A stretch of 64,000 nucleotides of DNA from Myxococcales bacterium (GCA_021806645.1 JAJZQX010000018.1:1-64000), one strand, 5' to 3'; counted from the stretch's first letter, positions 37,333 to 47,474 are shown. Notes: generated by a model from the letters alone, not told the origin. Numbers and translations: made by a program.

Positions 37333-38583
37333 ATGTCTGCACGGCCCGCGGCGGTCGTGCGCGTCATCCTCGCCATCGCAGTCCTGGCGTGGCAGGCGCG
37401 CTCGACCATGGCCGCCGAAGCGATCACGCTCGATCAGGCGCTCGAGCGCGCAGTCACCGAAAACCCGGAGATCAGGGCTGCCGTCGCGGAGCTCCGCGCG
37501 GCCGAGGGGCGCCGCGTCGCCGCCGGGACCATCGCATACAACCCTGAGTTCGATGCGCGCCTCGGGCGACCGTCCGGGGGAGGACAGACGGGGTACGACT
37601 ACGAGGTGTCGCTGAGTCAACGGCTGGAGCTCGGAGGAAAGCGATCGAAGCGCACCTCCGCGGCGGAGGCCCAGCAGGAGTCGTCCAGGCTCCGGCTGGA
37701 GTGGACGCGGTGGCGAGTGCGGGTCCAGGTGCGGCGCGCCTATTGGCTCGCCATCGTGGCTCGCGACCGGCTCGCGATCGTGGAACAGGCGCAGGCGCTC
37801 GCGCGCGAGTTGGCGCAGGCCGCGCGCGAGCGCATGGAGTTCGGGGCGGCCACGCAGCTCGAGCTGAACCTCGCCGTGGCGGCCGAGGGACGCACACGCC
37901 AGGATCGGCTCGTCGCGGAGCAGCGCCTCCGACTGGCCCGTGCGGACCTCGCGGCCGCGACGGCGACGCCGGCCGGCACGGAACTCGACCCGGTGGGTGG
38001 TCTCCCGGAGATGGCTGCGCCGGCCATCGGGGAAGACGAGTACGTGGCTGGCGCGTTGCGCCGGCGCAGCGACCTGGTGGCGGAGCAGCGGCAGGTGGAG
38101 GCCGCTCGGGCACGGCGTGACCTGGCGAGAGCCCAGGCCGTGCCGGACGTGGCGGTCGGCGCGACCTTCGGTCGCGGCGCCATCGGTGCGAGGGACACCG
38201 TCCTGTTCGGCATCTCGGTTCCGCTCCCGCTGTGGAACCGGAACCAGGGCGGCCGGATCGAGGCCGCGGCCGACCTGGCCCGCGCCGAGGTCGTCGCCGA
38301 CACGGCACGGCGGGAGCTGGAGCGCGATGCACGGACGGCCTACCGGAACTTCGCGCTGGCGCGGGAGGCCGTCGCGGGCTTCGACCGGGACGTGATCGAG
38401 CGGCTGTCGCAGAACCTCGAGCTGGCCCGCGAGTCCTTCCGGAGCGGCAAGATCGGGCTGCTGGTGTTCAACGTCGTCCGGCGCGATCTCGTCGAGACGC
38501 GCCTTGCCTATCTGGACGCCATGGCCGGCCTCGTCGAGGCCCACCAGGCGTTCGAGCTCGCTTCCGGCGGAAGCGTGGAGTGA
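37333..38583 (+). CDS. czcC: Outer-membrane factor of an RND metal efflux pump
   Basis: A 416-residue TolC-family protein with a signal peptide (ending TMAAEA). Two outer-membrane efflux (OEP) repeats are visible: TLDQALERAVTENPEIRAAVAELRAAEGRRVAAG near the N-terminus, and VEAARARRDLARAQAVPDVAVGATFGRG in the second half. Long coiled-coil stretches follow each. It would form the trimeric tunnel that carries metal ions out. GGAGGAAG precedes the ATG at 37333; it begins the czcCBA block. Confidence 0.9.
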   Translation: MSARPAAVVRVILAIAVLAWQARSTMAAEAITLDQALERAVTENPEIRAAVAELRAAEGRRVAAGTIAYNPEFDARLGRPSGGGQTGYDYEVSLSQRLELGGKRSKRTSAAEAQQESSRLRLEWTRWRVRVQVRRAYWLAIVARDRLAIVEQAQALARELAQAARERMEFGAATQLELNLAVAAEGRTRQDRLVAEQRLRLARADLAAATATPAGTELDPVGGLPEMAAPAIGEDEYVAGALRRRSDLVAEQRQVEAARARRDLARAQAVPDVAVGATFGRGAIGARDTVLFGISVPLPLWNRNQGGRIEAAADLARAEVVADTARRELERDARTAYRNFALAREAVAGFDRDVIERLSQNLELARESFRSGKIGLLVFNVVRRDLVETRLAYLDAMAGLVEAHQAFELASGGSVE

Positions 38584-38586
38584 CGA

Positions 38587-39786
38587 ATGACCCGTGAGAC
38601 CTCGAAGTACCTGCCGGTCGTCCTCGCCTGTGCGGTCGCGCTGGGCGGCTGCCGTTCCAGGGAGGCCGCCAAGGTCGAAGAGCCCCCCAAGGCAGCGGCG
38701 GCCGAAGAGGGCCCGGCGGCGGCTCACGCCGTCGTACTGACCCCCGAGCAGGCGAAGTCGGCCGGGATCGCGACGGCGGTCGTGCAGGAACGCGCCGAGG
38801 CCGTGCCCATCGAGGCGACCGCGACCATCGAGCCGGTCGCGGACCGTCAGGCCCGCGTCGGGACGAGGATCCCGGGGCGGATCACCGCGCTCCGCAGCGG
38901 CGTCGGCGATCCGGTCCGGGCGGGCCAGGTCCTGGCGGAGGTGGACTCCCCGGACCTCGGGCGCGCGCGAGCCGACTTCCTGGCGGCGCTGGCGGGCGCC
39001 AATCTCGCGCGCGACACGGCCGACCGGGAGAAGCTCCTGTTCGAGCGGAAGATCAGCGCGGAGCGCGAGTGGCGCGAAGCCGAGGCGCAGGCCATCAAGG
39101 CCCGGGCCGACAAGGAGGCGGCCGAAGCCCGGCTGCACGCGCTCGGCGTCACCGACGCCGAGCTGCCGGGGATGCGGGTCGACGGGCACCTCGGGTCCAC
39201 CATGGCGCTCAGGACCCCCATCGACGGACTGGTGGTCGAGAGGGCGGCCACGCTCGGGCAGATGGTGGAGCCCCAGGACACGCTCTTCCTGGTCATGGAC
39301 CTGCGCCGCGTCTGGCTCCAGGTGAACGTGTACGAGCAGGACCTCCCCCAGGTGCGCGCCGGGCAGAAGGCCGCGGTGCGCCTCAAGGCGGCGCCCGGCC
39401 AGGACTTCTCCGGCCTGGTGGAGAACGTCGGGGCCCTGGTGGACCCGAAGTCGCGCACCGTGAAGGTCCGGGTGGTGCTCGACAACCCGCGCGGCGTGCT
39501 CAAGCCCGGCATGTTCGCGACCGTCACCATCGAGGGGACGGCGGGCGAGCCGCGGCGGGGGCTCTACGTGCCGAGCGAGGCCGTCCAGCGGCTCGGGGAG
39601 GAGCGCGTCGTGTTCGTGGCCCGTGGCGAGAACGCCTTCGAGCCGAGACGGGTCAAGGTGGCGCGCGACGGGACGGAATGGACCGAACTGGCCCGGGGCG
39701 TCGTGGCCGGGGAGACGGTCGTGACCAAGGGAGCCTTCGCGCTCAAGTCCGAGCTGAAGAGGGACCAGCTCGGTGGCGAGGAGTAG
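38587..39786 (+). CDS. czcB: Periplasmic adaptor of an RND metal efflux pump
   Basis: A 399-residue membrane-fusion protein. It is a lipoprotein (ALGGC, Cys22) with barrel-sandwich and lipoyl-like halves (ADRQARVGTRIPGRITALRSGVGDPVRAGQVLAEVDSP), a central helical hairpin (~residues 110-190), a beta-barrel (LQVNVYEQDLPQVRAGQKAAVRLKA) and a membrane-proximal domain. It links the inner-membrane pump to the outer-membrane factor. It follows czcC by 3 bases. Confidence 0.93.
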   Translation: MTRETSKYLPVVLACAVALGGCRSREAAKVEEPPKAAAAEEGPAAAHAVVLTPEQAKSAGIATAVVQERAEAVPIEATATIEPVADRQARVGTRIPGRITALRSGVGDPVRAGQVLAEVDSPDLGRARADFLAALAGANLARDTADREKLLFERKISAEREWREAEAQAIKARADKEAAEARLHALGVTDAELPGMRVDGHLGSTMALRTPIDGLVVERAATLGQMVEPQDTLFLVMDLRRVWLQVNVYEQDLPQVRAGQKAAVRLKAAPGQDFSGLVENVGALVDPKSRTVKVRVVLDNPRGVLKPGMFATVTIEGTAGEPRRGLYVPSEAVQRLGEERVVFVARGENAFEPRRVKVARDGTEWTELARGVVAGETVVTKGAFALKSELKRDQLGGEE

Positions 39787-39792
39787 CGGGAG

Positions 39793-42700
39793 ATGATCGA
39801 AAGAATCCTGGAGTGGTCGCTCAAGAACCGTTTCCTGGCCTTCCTGATGACCGGGCTGCTCGTCGTCGGCGGGCTCGCGGCGATGAAGTCCCTGCCCATC
39901 GACGCGACGCCGGACGTCACCAACGTGCAGGTCCAGGTGCTCACCACGGCTCCCGCGCTCGGGCCGGAGGAGGTGGAGCGGTTCGTCACCACGCCGGTCG
40001 AGCTCGCCATGAGCGGCGTGCCGGGACTCGAGGACGTCCGCTCGGTGTCCAAGTTCGGGCTCTCGTCCGTGACCCTGGTGTTCGAGGAGGGCACCAACAT
40101 CTACTTCGCGCGGCAGCTCGTGAACGAGCGACTCCAGGCCGCGCGCCAGGGCATCCCCTCCGGCTACGGCGAGCCCGAGCTCGGGCCCATCACCACCGGC
40201 CTGGGCGAGATCTTCCAGTTCGAGGTCCGCGGCGAGGGCAAGAGTCCCATGGACCTCCGGACCATCCTGGAGTGGGAGATCGCGCCCCGGCTGCGGCGGA
40301 TCCCCGGGGTCATCGAGGTGAACAGCTTCGGCGGGGAGCTCAAGACCTACCAGGTCCAGGTTCGTCCCGACGACCTGGCGCGCTACCGGCTCGCCATCAC
40401 GGACGTCTTCCAGGCGCTCGAGCGCAACAACGCGAACGCCGGGGGCGCCTACGTGGAGAAGGGCGCGGAGCAGTACCTGGTCCGCGGCGAAGGGCTGATC
40501 CAGTCGCTGGACGACATCCGGGACGTCGTGGTCTCGACGGACGGCGCCGGGACGCCGGTCTACGTGCGCCAGGTCGCCGACGTCGCCTTCGCGCCGATGG
40601 TCCGGCAAGGCGCCGTGACCCGCGACGGTCGCGGCGAGGCCGTCGCGGGCATCGTGATGATGCTCCTGGGGGCGAACGCGCGCGAGGTGGTGGGCAACGT
40701 CAAGCAGGCGATGGCGGAGATGAAACCCGCGCTCGCGAAGCTTGGCGTCGAGGTGGATCCCTTCTACGACCGGACCGCGCTGGTCCAGAAGACCGTGCAG
40801 ACCGTCGCGAAGAACCTCGTGGAGGGCGGGATCCTGGTGGTGGTGGTCCTCTTCCTCCTGCTCCGGAACCTGCGCGCGGGGCTCATCGTCTCGTCGGTGA
40901 TCCCGCTCTCGATGCTCTCGGCCTTCATCGGGATGCGCTGGTTCGGCGTCTCGGGAAACCTCATGTCGCTCGGGGCCATCGACTTCGGCCTGATCGTGGA
41001 CGGCAGCGTCATCGTGGTGGAGAACGCGGTCCGGATGATCGCGGAACGGTCACACCACCTCGGGAGGCCGGTCTCGCCGGAGGAGCGCAACGGGCTCGTC
41101 CTCCGCGCCAGTCGCGAGGTGCTCCGATCGGCCACCTTCGGCGTCGCCATCATCGCCATCGTCTACCTGCCCATCCTCTCGCTGGTGGGGATCGAGGGGA
41201 AGATGTTCAGGCCGATGGCGATGACGGTCCTCTTCGCCCTGGCGGGCGCGCTCCTGCTCACCCTCACCTTCATCCCGGCCCTGGCGTCGCTCCTCCTCCC
41301 CGCCCGCCTCTCGGAGAAGGAGAGCTTCATCGTGGCTGGCGTCCGCAGGGTGTACCAGCCGCTCCTCGAGCGCGCCATGCGGAGGCGCTGGGCCACCGCC
41401 GGCATCGCCGTGGCCGTGCTGCTCGGGAGCCTGGCCGTGATCCCCTTCCTGGGCGCCGAGTTCGTTCCGCGCCTCGACGAGGGGGCCCTGGCGGTGCAGT
41501 CCTGGCGGCTGCCGAGCGTGTCGCTCGAGGAGTCGATCCGGCAGAGCACCGAGATGGAGAAGGTGCTTAAGCGCTTCCCCGAGGTCGTGACCGTGGTCTC
41601 GAAGACCGGCCGGGCGGAGATCGCGACCGACCCCATGGGGGTCGAGATCTCCGACGTGTTCGTCATGCTGAAGCCCCCCTCCGAGTGGAAGACCGCGTCG
41701 TCGCGCGAGGCGCTCATCGAGAGCATGGACGCGGAGCTCCGCAAGCACCTGCCCGGGACGGTGTTCAGCTACTCGCAGCCGATCGAGCTCCGTGTCGCCG
41801 AGCTCATCGCCGGTGTCCGCTCGGACGTGGCGCTCAAGATCTTCGGCGATGACCTCGGCACCCTGAAGCGCTCGGCGGACCGGGCCGTGGCGGTCCTGGC
41901 CAGGATCCCCGGAGCCGCGGACGTCAAGGCTGAGCAGACGGCCGGCCTCCCCGTGCTGAGGATCGGGATCGATCGGCGCGCCATCGCCCGGCTCGGGATC
42001 AACGCAGCGGACGTGCTCGACGTCGTCAACGCCGTGGGCGGGCGCGAGGTGGGCTCCATCGTCGAAGGGCGCCGCCGCTTCCCGCTGCAGGTGCGGTACG
42101 CCCCAGCCACGCGGGCCAGCCTCGAGGACCTCGCCAGGCTCGGGGTGCGCGCGCCGGGGGGGCAGCTCATCCCCATCTCGCAGCTCGCGGAGATCCGCGT
42201 CGAGGACGGGCCGGCGCAGGTGAGCCACGAGTCCGGGCGGCGGCGGATCACAGTGGAGCTGAACGTCCGTGGCCGGGACCTGGCCGGGTTCGTGGCCGAC
42301 GCGGAAGAGGCCATCCAGAGATCCAATGTGATCCCCGCGGGCTACTTCACGGAGTGGGGCGGACAGTTCGAGAACCTGCAGGCCGCCAGCCGGCGGCTGC
42401 TGGTGGTGGTGCCGGTCTCGCTCGCGCTCATCTTCGTGATGCTGTACCTCGCGCTCGGCTCGGCGGGCCTCGCGGCGCTCATCTACCTGAACGTCCCGTT
42501 CGCGATGACGGGGGGACTCCTCGCCCTGGCGGTCCGGGGCATGCCGCTCTCCATCTCGGCGGGTGTCGGGTTCATCGCCCTGTTCGGGGTGGCGGTGCTG
42601 AACGGGCTGGTCCTGGTGAGCTACGTGAAGTTGAAGCGGGACGAGGGGGCGAGCGCGATGGACGCCGCCGTCGAAGGGGGCCGCGTCCGGCTCCGCCCGG

Positions 42701-42966
42701 TGCTGATGACGGCCCTGGTGGCATCGCTCGGCTTCGTGCCCATGGCGTTCGCGACCGGGGCCGGGGCCGAGGTGCAGAAGCCCCTGGCGACGGTGGTGAT
42801 CGGGGGCCTGGTCACCGCCACCTTGCTGACGCTGCTGGTGGTGCCGATGGTGTACGCATGGCTCTTCGCCAAGGGAGGCCCCGGGCCCGAGCGCCGGCGG
42901 GCGCACCAGGGTGCCGGGGACGAGCCGCAGCCGCCGGCCGCGGCCGCCAGGGAGGTGACACCGTGA
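39793..42966 (+). CDS. czcA: Heavy-metal RND efflux pump
   Basis: A 1,057-residue inner-membrane proton-driven pump of the HME-RND type (Zn/Co/Cd or Cu/Ag). It has twelve membrane helices and two large periplasmic loops. The family motif DFGLIVDGSVIVVENA in helix 4 carries the proton-relay Asp and Glu residues. The N-terminus MIERILEWSLKNRFLAFL is typical. No Met-rich cluster like that of CusA is obvious, so divalent cations seem more likely than copper, but this is not certain. The stop overlaps the PII-like gene. Confidence 0.95.
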   Translation: MIERILEWSLKNRFLAFLMTGLLVVGGLAAMKSLPIDATPDVTNVQVQVLTTAPALGPEEVERFVTTPVELAMSGVPGLEDVRSVSKFGLSSVTLVFEEGTNIYFARQLVNERLQAARQGIPSGYGEPELGPITTGLGEIFQFEVRGEGKSPMDLRTILEWEIAPRLRRIPGVIEVNSFGGELKTYQVQVRPDDLARYRLAITDVFQALERNNANAGGAYVEKGAEQYLVRGEGLIQSLDDIRDVVVSTDGAGTPVYVRQVADVAFAPMVRQGAVTRDGRGEAVAGIVMMLLGANAREVVGNVKQAMAEMKPALAKLGVEVDPFYDRTALVQKTVQTVAKNLVEGGILVVVVLFLLLRNLRAGLIVSSVIPLSMLSAFIGMRWFGVSGNLMSLGAIDFGLIVDGSVIVVENAVRMIAERSHHLGRPVSPEERNGLVLRASREVLRSATFGVAIIAIVYLPILSLVGIEGKMFRPMAMTVLFALAGALLLTLTFIPALASLLLPARLSEKESFIVAGVRRVYQPLLERAMRRRWATAGIAVAVLLGSLAVIPFLGAEFVPRLDEGALAVQSWRLPSVSLEESIRQSTEMEKVLKRFPEVVTVVSKTGRAEIATDPMGVEISDVFVMLKPPSEWKTASSREALIESMDAELRKHLPGTVFSYSQPIELRVAELIAGVRSDVALKIFGDDLGTLKRSADRAVAVLARIPGAADVKAEQTAGLPVLRIGIDRRAIARLGINAADVLDVVNAVGGREVGSIVEGRRRFPLQVRYAPATRASLEDLARLGVRAPGGQLIPISQLAEIRVEDGPAQVSHESGRRRITVELNVRGRDLAGFVADAEEAIQRSNVIPAGYFTEWGGQFENLQAASRRLLVVVPVSLALIFVMLYLALGSAGLAALIYLNVPFAMTGGLLALAVRGMPLSISAGVGFIALFGVAVLNGLVLVSYVKLKRDEGASAMDAAVEGGRVRLRPVLMTALVASLGFVPMAFATGAGAEVQKPLATVVIGGLVTATLLTLLVVPMVYAWLFAKGGPGPERRRAHQGAGDEPQPPAAAAREVTP

Positions 42967-43307
42967 AGGAGATCAAGGCATACGTCCGAGCCGGGATGGC
43001 CAATCATGTCGTGGAGGCGCTGGCCTCGGAGCCGGCGCTCCATTTCTCCATCGTCGAGGTGAAGGGGATCTCGCTCGGCTTGCCGGCGGGCTCGTACGAC
43101 TACTCGGTCGTCCTCGGGGAGGCGTTCGAGAGGATGCTGAAGTTCGAGGTGGTCTGCCGCGACGAGAAGGCCGGCCGCATCGTGGAGCTGATCCGGCGCG
43201 CCGCCACCACCGGGCGGGAAGGCGACGGGATCATCTTCGTGGGAGCCATCGAGGAGGCGATCCATGTCAGCAGCGGGCTCCGTGGTCCGGAGAGCCTGCC
43301 GGAATGA
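42963..43307 (+). CDS. PII-like protein of the efflux operon (PII-NG type)
   Basis: A 114-residue protein of the PII superfamily. It starts with GTG, overlapping czcA by 4 bases. The start MKEIKAYVRAGMANHVVEALAS and the EVVCRDEKAGRIVELIRRAATTGREGDGIIFV block match the PII ferredoxin-like fold. The Tyr51 T-loop uridylylation site of GlnB is absent. PII-like proteins encoded next to heavy-metal pumps have been described as the PII-NG group, whose role is not established. It probably binds a nucleotide and may tune pump activity. Confidence 0.85.
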   Translation: MKEIKAYVRAGMANHVVEALASEPALHFSIVEVKGISLGLPAGSYDYSVVLGEAFERMLKFEVVCRDEKAGRIVELIRRAATTGREGDGIIFVGAIEEAIHVSSGLRGPESLPE

Positions 43308-43404
43308 CGTCGTCAGGGTGGTCAGGCCCGGCATGGTGGCCTTCCCGATCCCCGCCACCCAGATCCACCACGTCACCGAGACGGTCCTCGACCTGATTGT
43401 CGCC

Positions 43405-43623
43405 ACCGGCCTTGGCCTCGTCCCGCTGGCCCTCTCCGGAGGGAGCGCCGGCAGCGAGATCGAGACCGCCATGGCCATCGTCATCCTCCGCGGCCCCCTC
43501 ACGGCCACCACGCTCAACATGCTGGTGGTGCCGGCGCTCCACCTGCGCTATGGCGGAGTGCGGGAGCGGATCGCCAGGCTGGCGGCGAGCGGGGTGGCCC
43601 CCTGGTCCCGAGGGGGACGGTGA
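43405..43623 (+). pseudogene. Remnant of a second RND pump (C-terminal helices)
   Basis: The frame that overlaps the PII-like gene ends with a peptide matching the last helices of an HME-RND pump: GLGLVPLALSGGSAGSEIETAMAIVILRGPLTATTLNMLVVPALHLRYG. The same region in czcA reads VASLGFVPMAFATGAGAEVQKPLATVVIGG. Nothing upstream supplies the rest of a pump; the preceding codons do not fit. So it is a decayed remnant or a fragment left by recombination, not a working gene. Confidence 0.7.
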
Positions 43624-43717
43624 TGGTTGCCGGGGCGGTGCGGGCGCCCCGGTCGAATTCCCCTGCGCGGGACCGTTCGACAGCCGAAGCCGTGCGTGAT
43701 GCACGAGAAGACCACCT

Positions 43718-44923
43718 ATGCCGTCACCTGCCACTCCACGCCGCCCCACCCGGCGCGAGACCTGGGCGCTCCAGGCCGGTACGGTGGTCGCCTACGCCGA
43801 CATGTACATCACCCAGCCGATCCTCCCGGTCCTCTCCCGGGAGTTCGGCGTCGGGCCGGCGCGGGCGGGGATGACGGTCAGCGCCGTGGTGCTGGCCATC
43901 GCCGGCGCCTCGGCCTTCTACGGACCGCTCGCCGACGCGCTGGGCCGGCGGCGCGTCATCGCCGCCGCGCTCGGGCTGCTGGCGCTCGCCACCGCCGCCT
44001 GCGCGCTGGCGCCGTCGCTCCCGGCGCTGGTGGCGCTCCGCGCGCTGCAGGGGCTCTTCGTGCCGGGCATGACCGCGGTCTCGGTGGCCTACGCCGGCGA
44101 CCGCTGGGGGGCGGTCGAGCTGCGCTCGGTGGTGGGAGGGCTGATCGGCGCCAGCGTGGTGGGTGGCCTGGTCGGCCGCGTCGGCGCCGGGGCCATCACC
44201 GCCCACGTCGGCTGGAGGACCGCCTTCGTGGTCTTCGCCGCGATCACGGCGCTGGCGGCCATGGGCGTGGGGCGGGAGCTGTCGGCGCTCCGGACCTCAC
44301 CGGCGTCCGGGCTCGGCGCGGCCTGGCGCGGGATGGCCGATCACCTGCGCAACCGGCGGCTCATCGGCGCCTACCTGGTCGGCGCCACCATGTTCTTCGG
44401 CTGGATCGGCCTCTTCACCTACCTGCCGTACCTGCTCTCGGCGCCACCGTTCAACCTCTCCACCGGGCTGGTGTCGAGCGTCTACCTGGTCTACGCGGTC
44501 GGCGTGGTGGTCTCGCCGCTGGCGGGCCGGCTCTCCATGCGCGTGGCGCCGACACGGCTGGTGGCCGCCGGCCTGACGGTGGAGGCGATCGGGCTGCTCG
44601 CCACGCTCCACGCCTCGCTCGCCGCCATCATCGCGGGGCTGTTGCTGGTGGTGGCCGGGACCTTCACTGCCCAGGCGGTGGTGCCGGCCTTCGTCAACCA
44701 GCAGGCGCGCCGGGACAAGGGCGGCGCCAGCGCCCTCTACCTGACCTTCTACTACCTGGGAGGCACGCTCGGCTCGCTCCTTCCCGGGCTGGCCTGGGAG
44801 CGGTGGGGCTGGCCGGGCGTGCTGGCGTCCTGCACCGGCGCCGTCGCGGTCGGGATCGCGGCCAACGCCCTGCTCTGCGCCGGGCCGGAGCCCCGCCGGA
44901 TGACCGCGGCCGGGAGTCGCTAG
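43718..44923 (+). CDS. MFS transporter
   Basis: A 401-residue major-facilitator transporter with about twelve helices. The start GTVVAYADMYITQPILPVLSREF and the loop motif GPLADALGRRRVI (motif A) are typical of the drug/arabinose-efflux DHA type. The two halves show the usual sixfold repeat. The substrate is unknown. It ends tail-to-tail with the XRE regulator with a 4-base overlap. Confidence 0.88.
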   Translation: MPSPATPRRPTRRETWALQAGTVVAYADMYITQPILPVLSREFGVGPARAGMTVSAVVLAIAGASAFYGPLADALGRRRVIAAALGLLALATAACALAPSLPALVALRALQGLFVPGMTAVSVAYAGDRWGAVELRSVVGGLIGASVVGGLVGRVGAGAITAHVGWRTAFVVFAAITALAAMGVGRELSALRTSPASGLGAAWRGMADHLRNRRLIGAYLVGATMFFGWIGLFTYLPYLLSAPPFNLSTGLVSSVYLVYAVGVVVSPLAGRLSMRVAPTRLVAAGLTVEAIGLLATLHASLAAIIAGLLLVVAGTFTAQAVVPAFVNQQARRDKGGASALYLTFYYLGGTLGSLLPGLAWERWGWPGVLASCTGAVAVGIAANALLCAGPEPRRMTAAGSR

Positions 44924-45165
44924 TCGTTGGCGACGATGCGGGCCGCCGGCACCTCGAGGGCGCGGGCGATGGCCACCACCGTCGTGTACGGCGGGTTGCG
45001 GCCGCCGCGCTCGATCAGGCTCACGTAGGCGACCGAGAGGTCCAGCTCCTCGGCCAGCGCGGCCTGCGTCACGCCCTGACGGTGCCGCTCCTCGCGGATC
45101 CGGGCGCCGAGGTGGACCAGCTCGGCGGGGCGGGTGTTCTTGCTCTTCTTGGACTTGGCGCTCAT
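44920..45165 (-). CDS. XRE-family transcriptional regulator
   Basis: An 81-residue DNA-binding protein: a Lys/Ser-rich N-terminal tail, then a single HTH_3 domain at residues ~18-75 (LGARIREERHRQGVTQAALAEELDLSVAYVSLIERGGRNPPYTTVVAIARALEV). No effector domain. The ATG at 45165 has GGAAGGAA upstream. It lies convergent with the MFS gene, so a regulatory link is possible but not shown. Confidence 0.88.
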   Translation of the reverse strand: MSAKSKKSKNTRPAELVHLGARIREERHRQGVTQAALAEELDLSVAYVSLIERGGRNPPYTTVVAIARALEVPAARIVAND

Positions 45166-45287
45166 GTCGGTTCCTTCCGCAACGTGATCCGGCTCGCCGG
45201 GATGCAGCGCCGGTACGGCACACCCACCCCGAGAGAACACACGGTACCCCGAGTGCGTTCCCGGGGAGGCATGAAAACACCTACACA

Positions 45288-47474
45288 TCATGCCTCGCCC
45301 GGGTGCCCCTGTCCAACCCGGTGTCCGAGTTCCCGATCGAGTGAGGCGGGGTCGAAGACCGGCAGCCGGCAGGTGCGCCGCTCGCACACGAAGGCGGTGG
45401 CCCGGCCGTCGATCGGCCCGCGACCTACGGCCACGGGCGCCACCCGGGCGGCCCGGGCCACGGTCGAGGCCGGCCCGGAGATGACCGCCGCGCCAGCCAG
45501 CGGCGCCCGCCGCAGCACGTCCAGCATCGCCACCGGGGGTGCCGCGCCGTCCGGCCAGGTGAGCACCACCTCGCGCGGGGCCTGATGGGCCAGCTCCAGC
45601 CCGAGCAGCAGCTCGGAGCGTGCCGTCGGGGCCGCCTCCAGCGCCGGCCCGTCGTGGCGCAGCGCCCGGTCGGCCGCCTCGCGCCAGCGGTCGTCCCCGG
45701 TGAAGGCGGAGAGGCGAAGCAGCGCCTGGACCGCCACCGAGCTGCCGGCCGGCTCGGCCCCGTCGTGCGCCTGCTTCTCGCGGACCAGCAGCCGCTCGTG
45801 GTCGTCGGCGGACTGGAACCAGCCCCCCCGCTCCCGATCGCCGAAGTGGCGCTCGATCGCCTCGGCCAGCGTCACCGCCGAGGTGAGCCAGCGCGGCTCG
45901 GGCGTGGCGGCGAACAGCTCGAGCAGCCCGGCGGCGAGGAAGGCGTGGTCGTCTAGGAAGGCGAGGGTCGAGGAGGGCCCGCCCAGCCAGCCGCGCCGCA
46001 GCCGGCCGTCCACCACCAGGTGGCCGAGCACGAAGTCGGCCGTGCTGGCCGCCGCCGCCACCCACCGCGGCTCGTCGAGCACCCGGCCGGCGAAGGCCAG
46101 CGCCTCGATCATGAGCCCGTTCCAGCAGGCCAGCACCTTGTCGTCGCGCAGCGGCTGGACGCGACGCCCCCGCGCCTCGAGCAGGGTCCGCCGTGACGCG
46201 GCCAGGGCCCGCCACTCGGCCTCGTCCGGCCGCGGCACGTGGAGCACGTTGGCGCCGTCCCAGTTGCCGGCCGCCGTCACCCCGAAGTGGCGGCAGAACC
46301 GGTCGGCCTCGTCGCCGAGCAGCCGCCGGACCTCGGCCTCGCTCCAGGTGAAGCAGCGCCCCTCCTCGCCCTCCGAGTCGGCGTCCGAGGCGCTGGCGAA
46401 GCCGCCGCGGGGAGCCGCGAAGTCGCGCAGCACCATCTCGACCGTGTCCCGCGCCACCCGGGCGAACCGCTCGCTCCCGGTGACCTGCCAGCCCTCGGCG
46501 TAGGCGAGGATCAGCAGGGCGTTGTCGTAGAGCATCTTCTCGAAGTGGGGCACCAGCCACCGCTCGTCGGTCGAGTAGCGGTGGAAGCCGCCGCCGAGCT
46601 GGTCGTGGAGGCCGCCGCCGGCCATGCCCTCGAGGGTGCGGACGGCGGCGTCGAGCGAGCGCGGATCCCCGGTGCGCCGGTGATGGCGGAGCAGCAGCCG
46701 GACCGGCATCGACGACGGGAACTTGGGTGCCCCGCGCACCCCCCCGTGGACCGGGTCGAGCTGGCGCAGCCAGCTCTCCACCGCCGCGCCGACCACCGCG
46801 AGGGCCGGGAGGGCCGCGCCGGGCGGACCGTGCGGGGCCAGGGCGGTCCGGACCGCGGCGGTGAGCGACTCGGTGGCCTGCGCCACGCGCGCCGGGTCGC
46901 CGGCGTGGACCGCCGAGATCTCCTCGAGGACCGGGAGGAAGCCGCGCATGCCGCCGCGCGCCTGGTCGCGTGGCGGGAAGTAGGTCCCGCCGAAGAATGG
47001 CTTGCCGTCCGGCGTGAGCCAGACGCTCATGGGCCAGCCTCCGTGGCCGGTGAGGAGCTGCACCGCGGTCATGTAGAGCTGGTCGACGTCGGGCCGCTCC
47101 TCGCGGTCCACCTTGATCGGCACGTATCGCCCGTTGAGCACGCCGGCGATGGTCTCGTCCTCGAACGACTCGCCCTCCATGACGTGGCACCAGTGGCAGG
47201 TGGAGTAGCCGACCGAGAGGAAGACCGGCACGCCGCGGGCCGCCGCCTCGGCGAAGGCCTCCGCGCCCCAGGGCCACCAGTCGACCGGGTTGTGGGCGTG
47301 CTGGCGCAGGTACGGGCTCCGCTCCAGCACCAGCCGGTTGGTGAAGCGGGGCCGGCCATCGCGCAGGTGATGCGTACGCGGCGGGTCGTCCGGAGCCCGC
47401 CGCGCGGCGGCCTCGGCCAGCCGCCGGTCGAGTTCGGGGGGGCGGGGTGGCGCGCCGGGGAGCGGATCGAGCAT
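45288..47474 (-). CDS. Thioredoxin-domain protein DUF255 (YyaL/SPATA20-like)
   Basis: A 728-residue protein. The N-terminal domain (residues ~45-200) is the DUF255 thioredoxin-like fold: [41 protein letters not shown] with the CHWC pair at 93-96, and [14 protein letters not shown]. The C-terminal two thirds form an alpha/alpha barrel related to N-acylglucosamine 2-epimerases. The function is not established; relatives occur in bacteria and mammals. It lies alone between the XRE and MATE genes. Confidence 0.9.
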   Translation of the reverse strand: MLDPLPGAPPRPPELDRRLAEAAARRAPDDPPRTHHLRDGRPRFTNRLVLERSPYLRQHAHNPVDWWPWGAEAFAEAAARGVPVFLSVGYSTCHWCHVMEGESFEDETIAGVLNGRYVPIKVDREERPDVDQLYMTAVQLLTGHGGWPMSVWLTPDGKPFFGGTYFPPRDQARGGMRGFLPVLEEISAVHAGDPARVAQATESLTAAVRTALAPHGPPGAALPALAVVGAAVESWLRQLDPVHGGVRGAPKFPSSMPVRLLLRHHRRTGDPRSLDAAVRTLEGMAGGGLHDQLGGGFHRYSTDERWLVPHFEKMLYDNALLILAYAEGWQVTGSERFARVARDTVEMVLRDFAAPRGGFASASDADSEGEEGRCFTWSEAEVRRLLGDEADRFCRHFGVTAAGNWDGANVLHVPRPDEAEWRALAASRRTLLEARGRRVQPLRDDKVLACWNGLMIEALAFAGRVLDEPRWVAAAASTADFVLGHLVVDGRLRRGWLGGPSSTLAFLDDHAFLAAGLLELFAATPEPRWLTSAVTLAEAIERHFGDRERGGWFQSADDHERLLVREKQAHDGAEPAGSSVAVQALLRLSAFTGDDRWREAADRALRHDGPALEAAPTARSELLLGLELAHQAPREVVLTWPDGAAPPVAMLDVLRRAPLAGAAVISGPASTVARAARVAPVAVGRGPIDGRATAFVCERRTCRLPVFDPASLDRELGHRVGQGHPGEA

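Noticed and set aside
36934-40608. A long minus-strand open frame across the efflux operon
   Set aside because: It is complementary to czcC, czcB and the start of czcA. It has biased composition and no start with a ribosome site.
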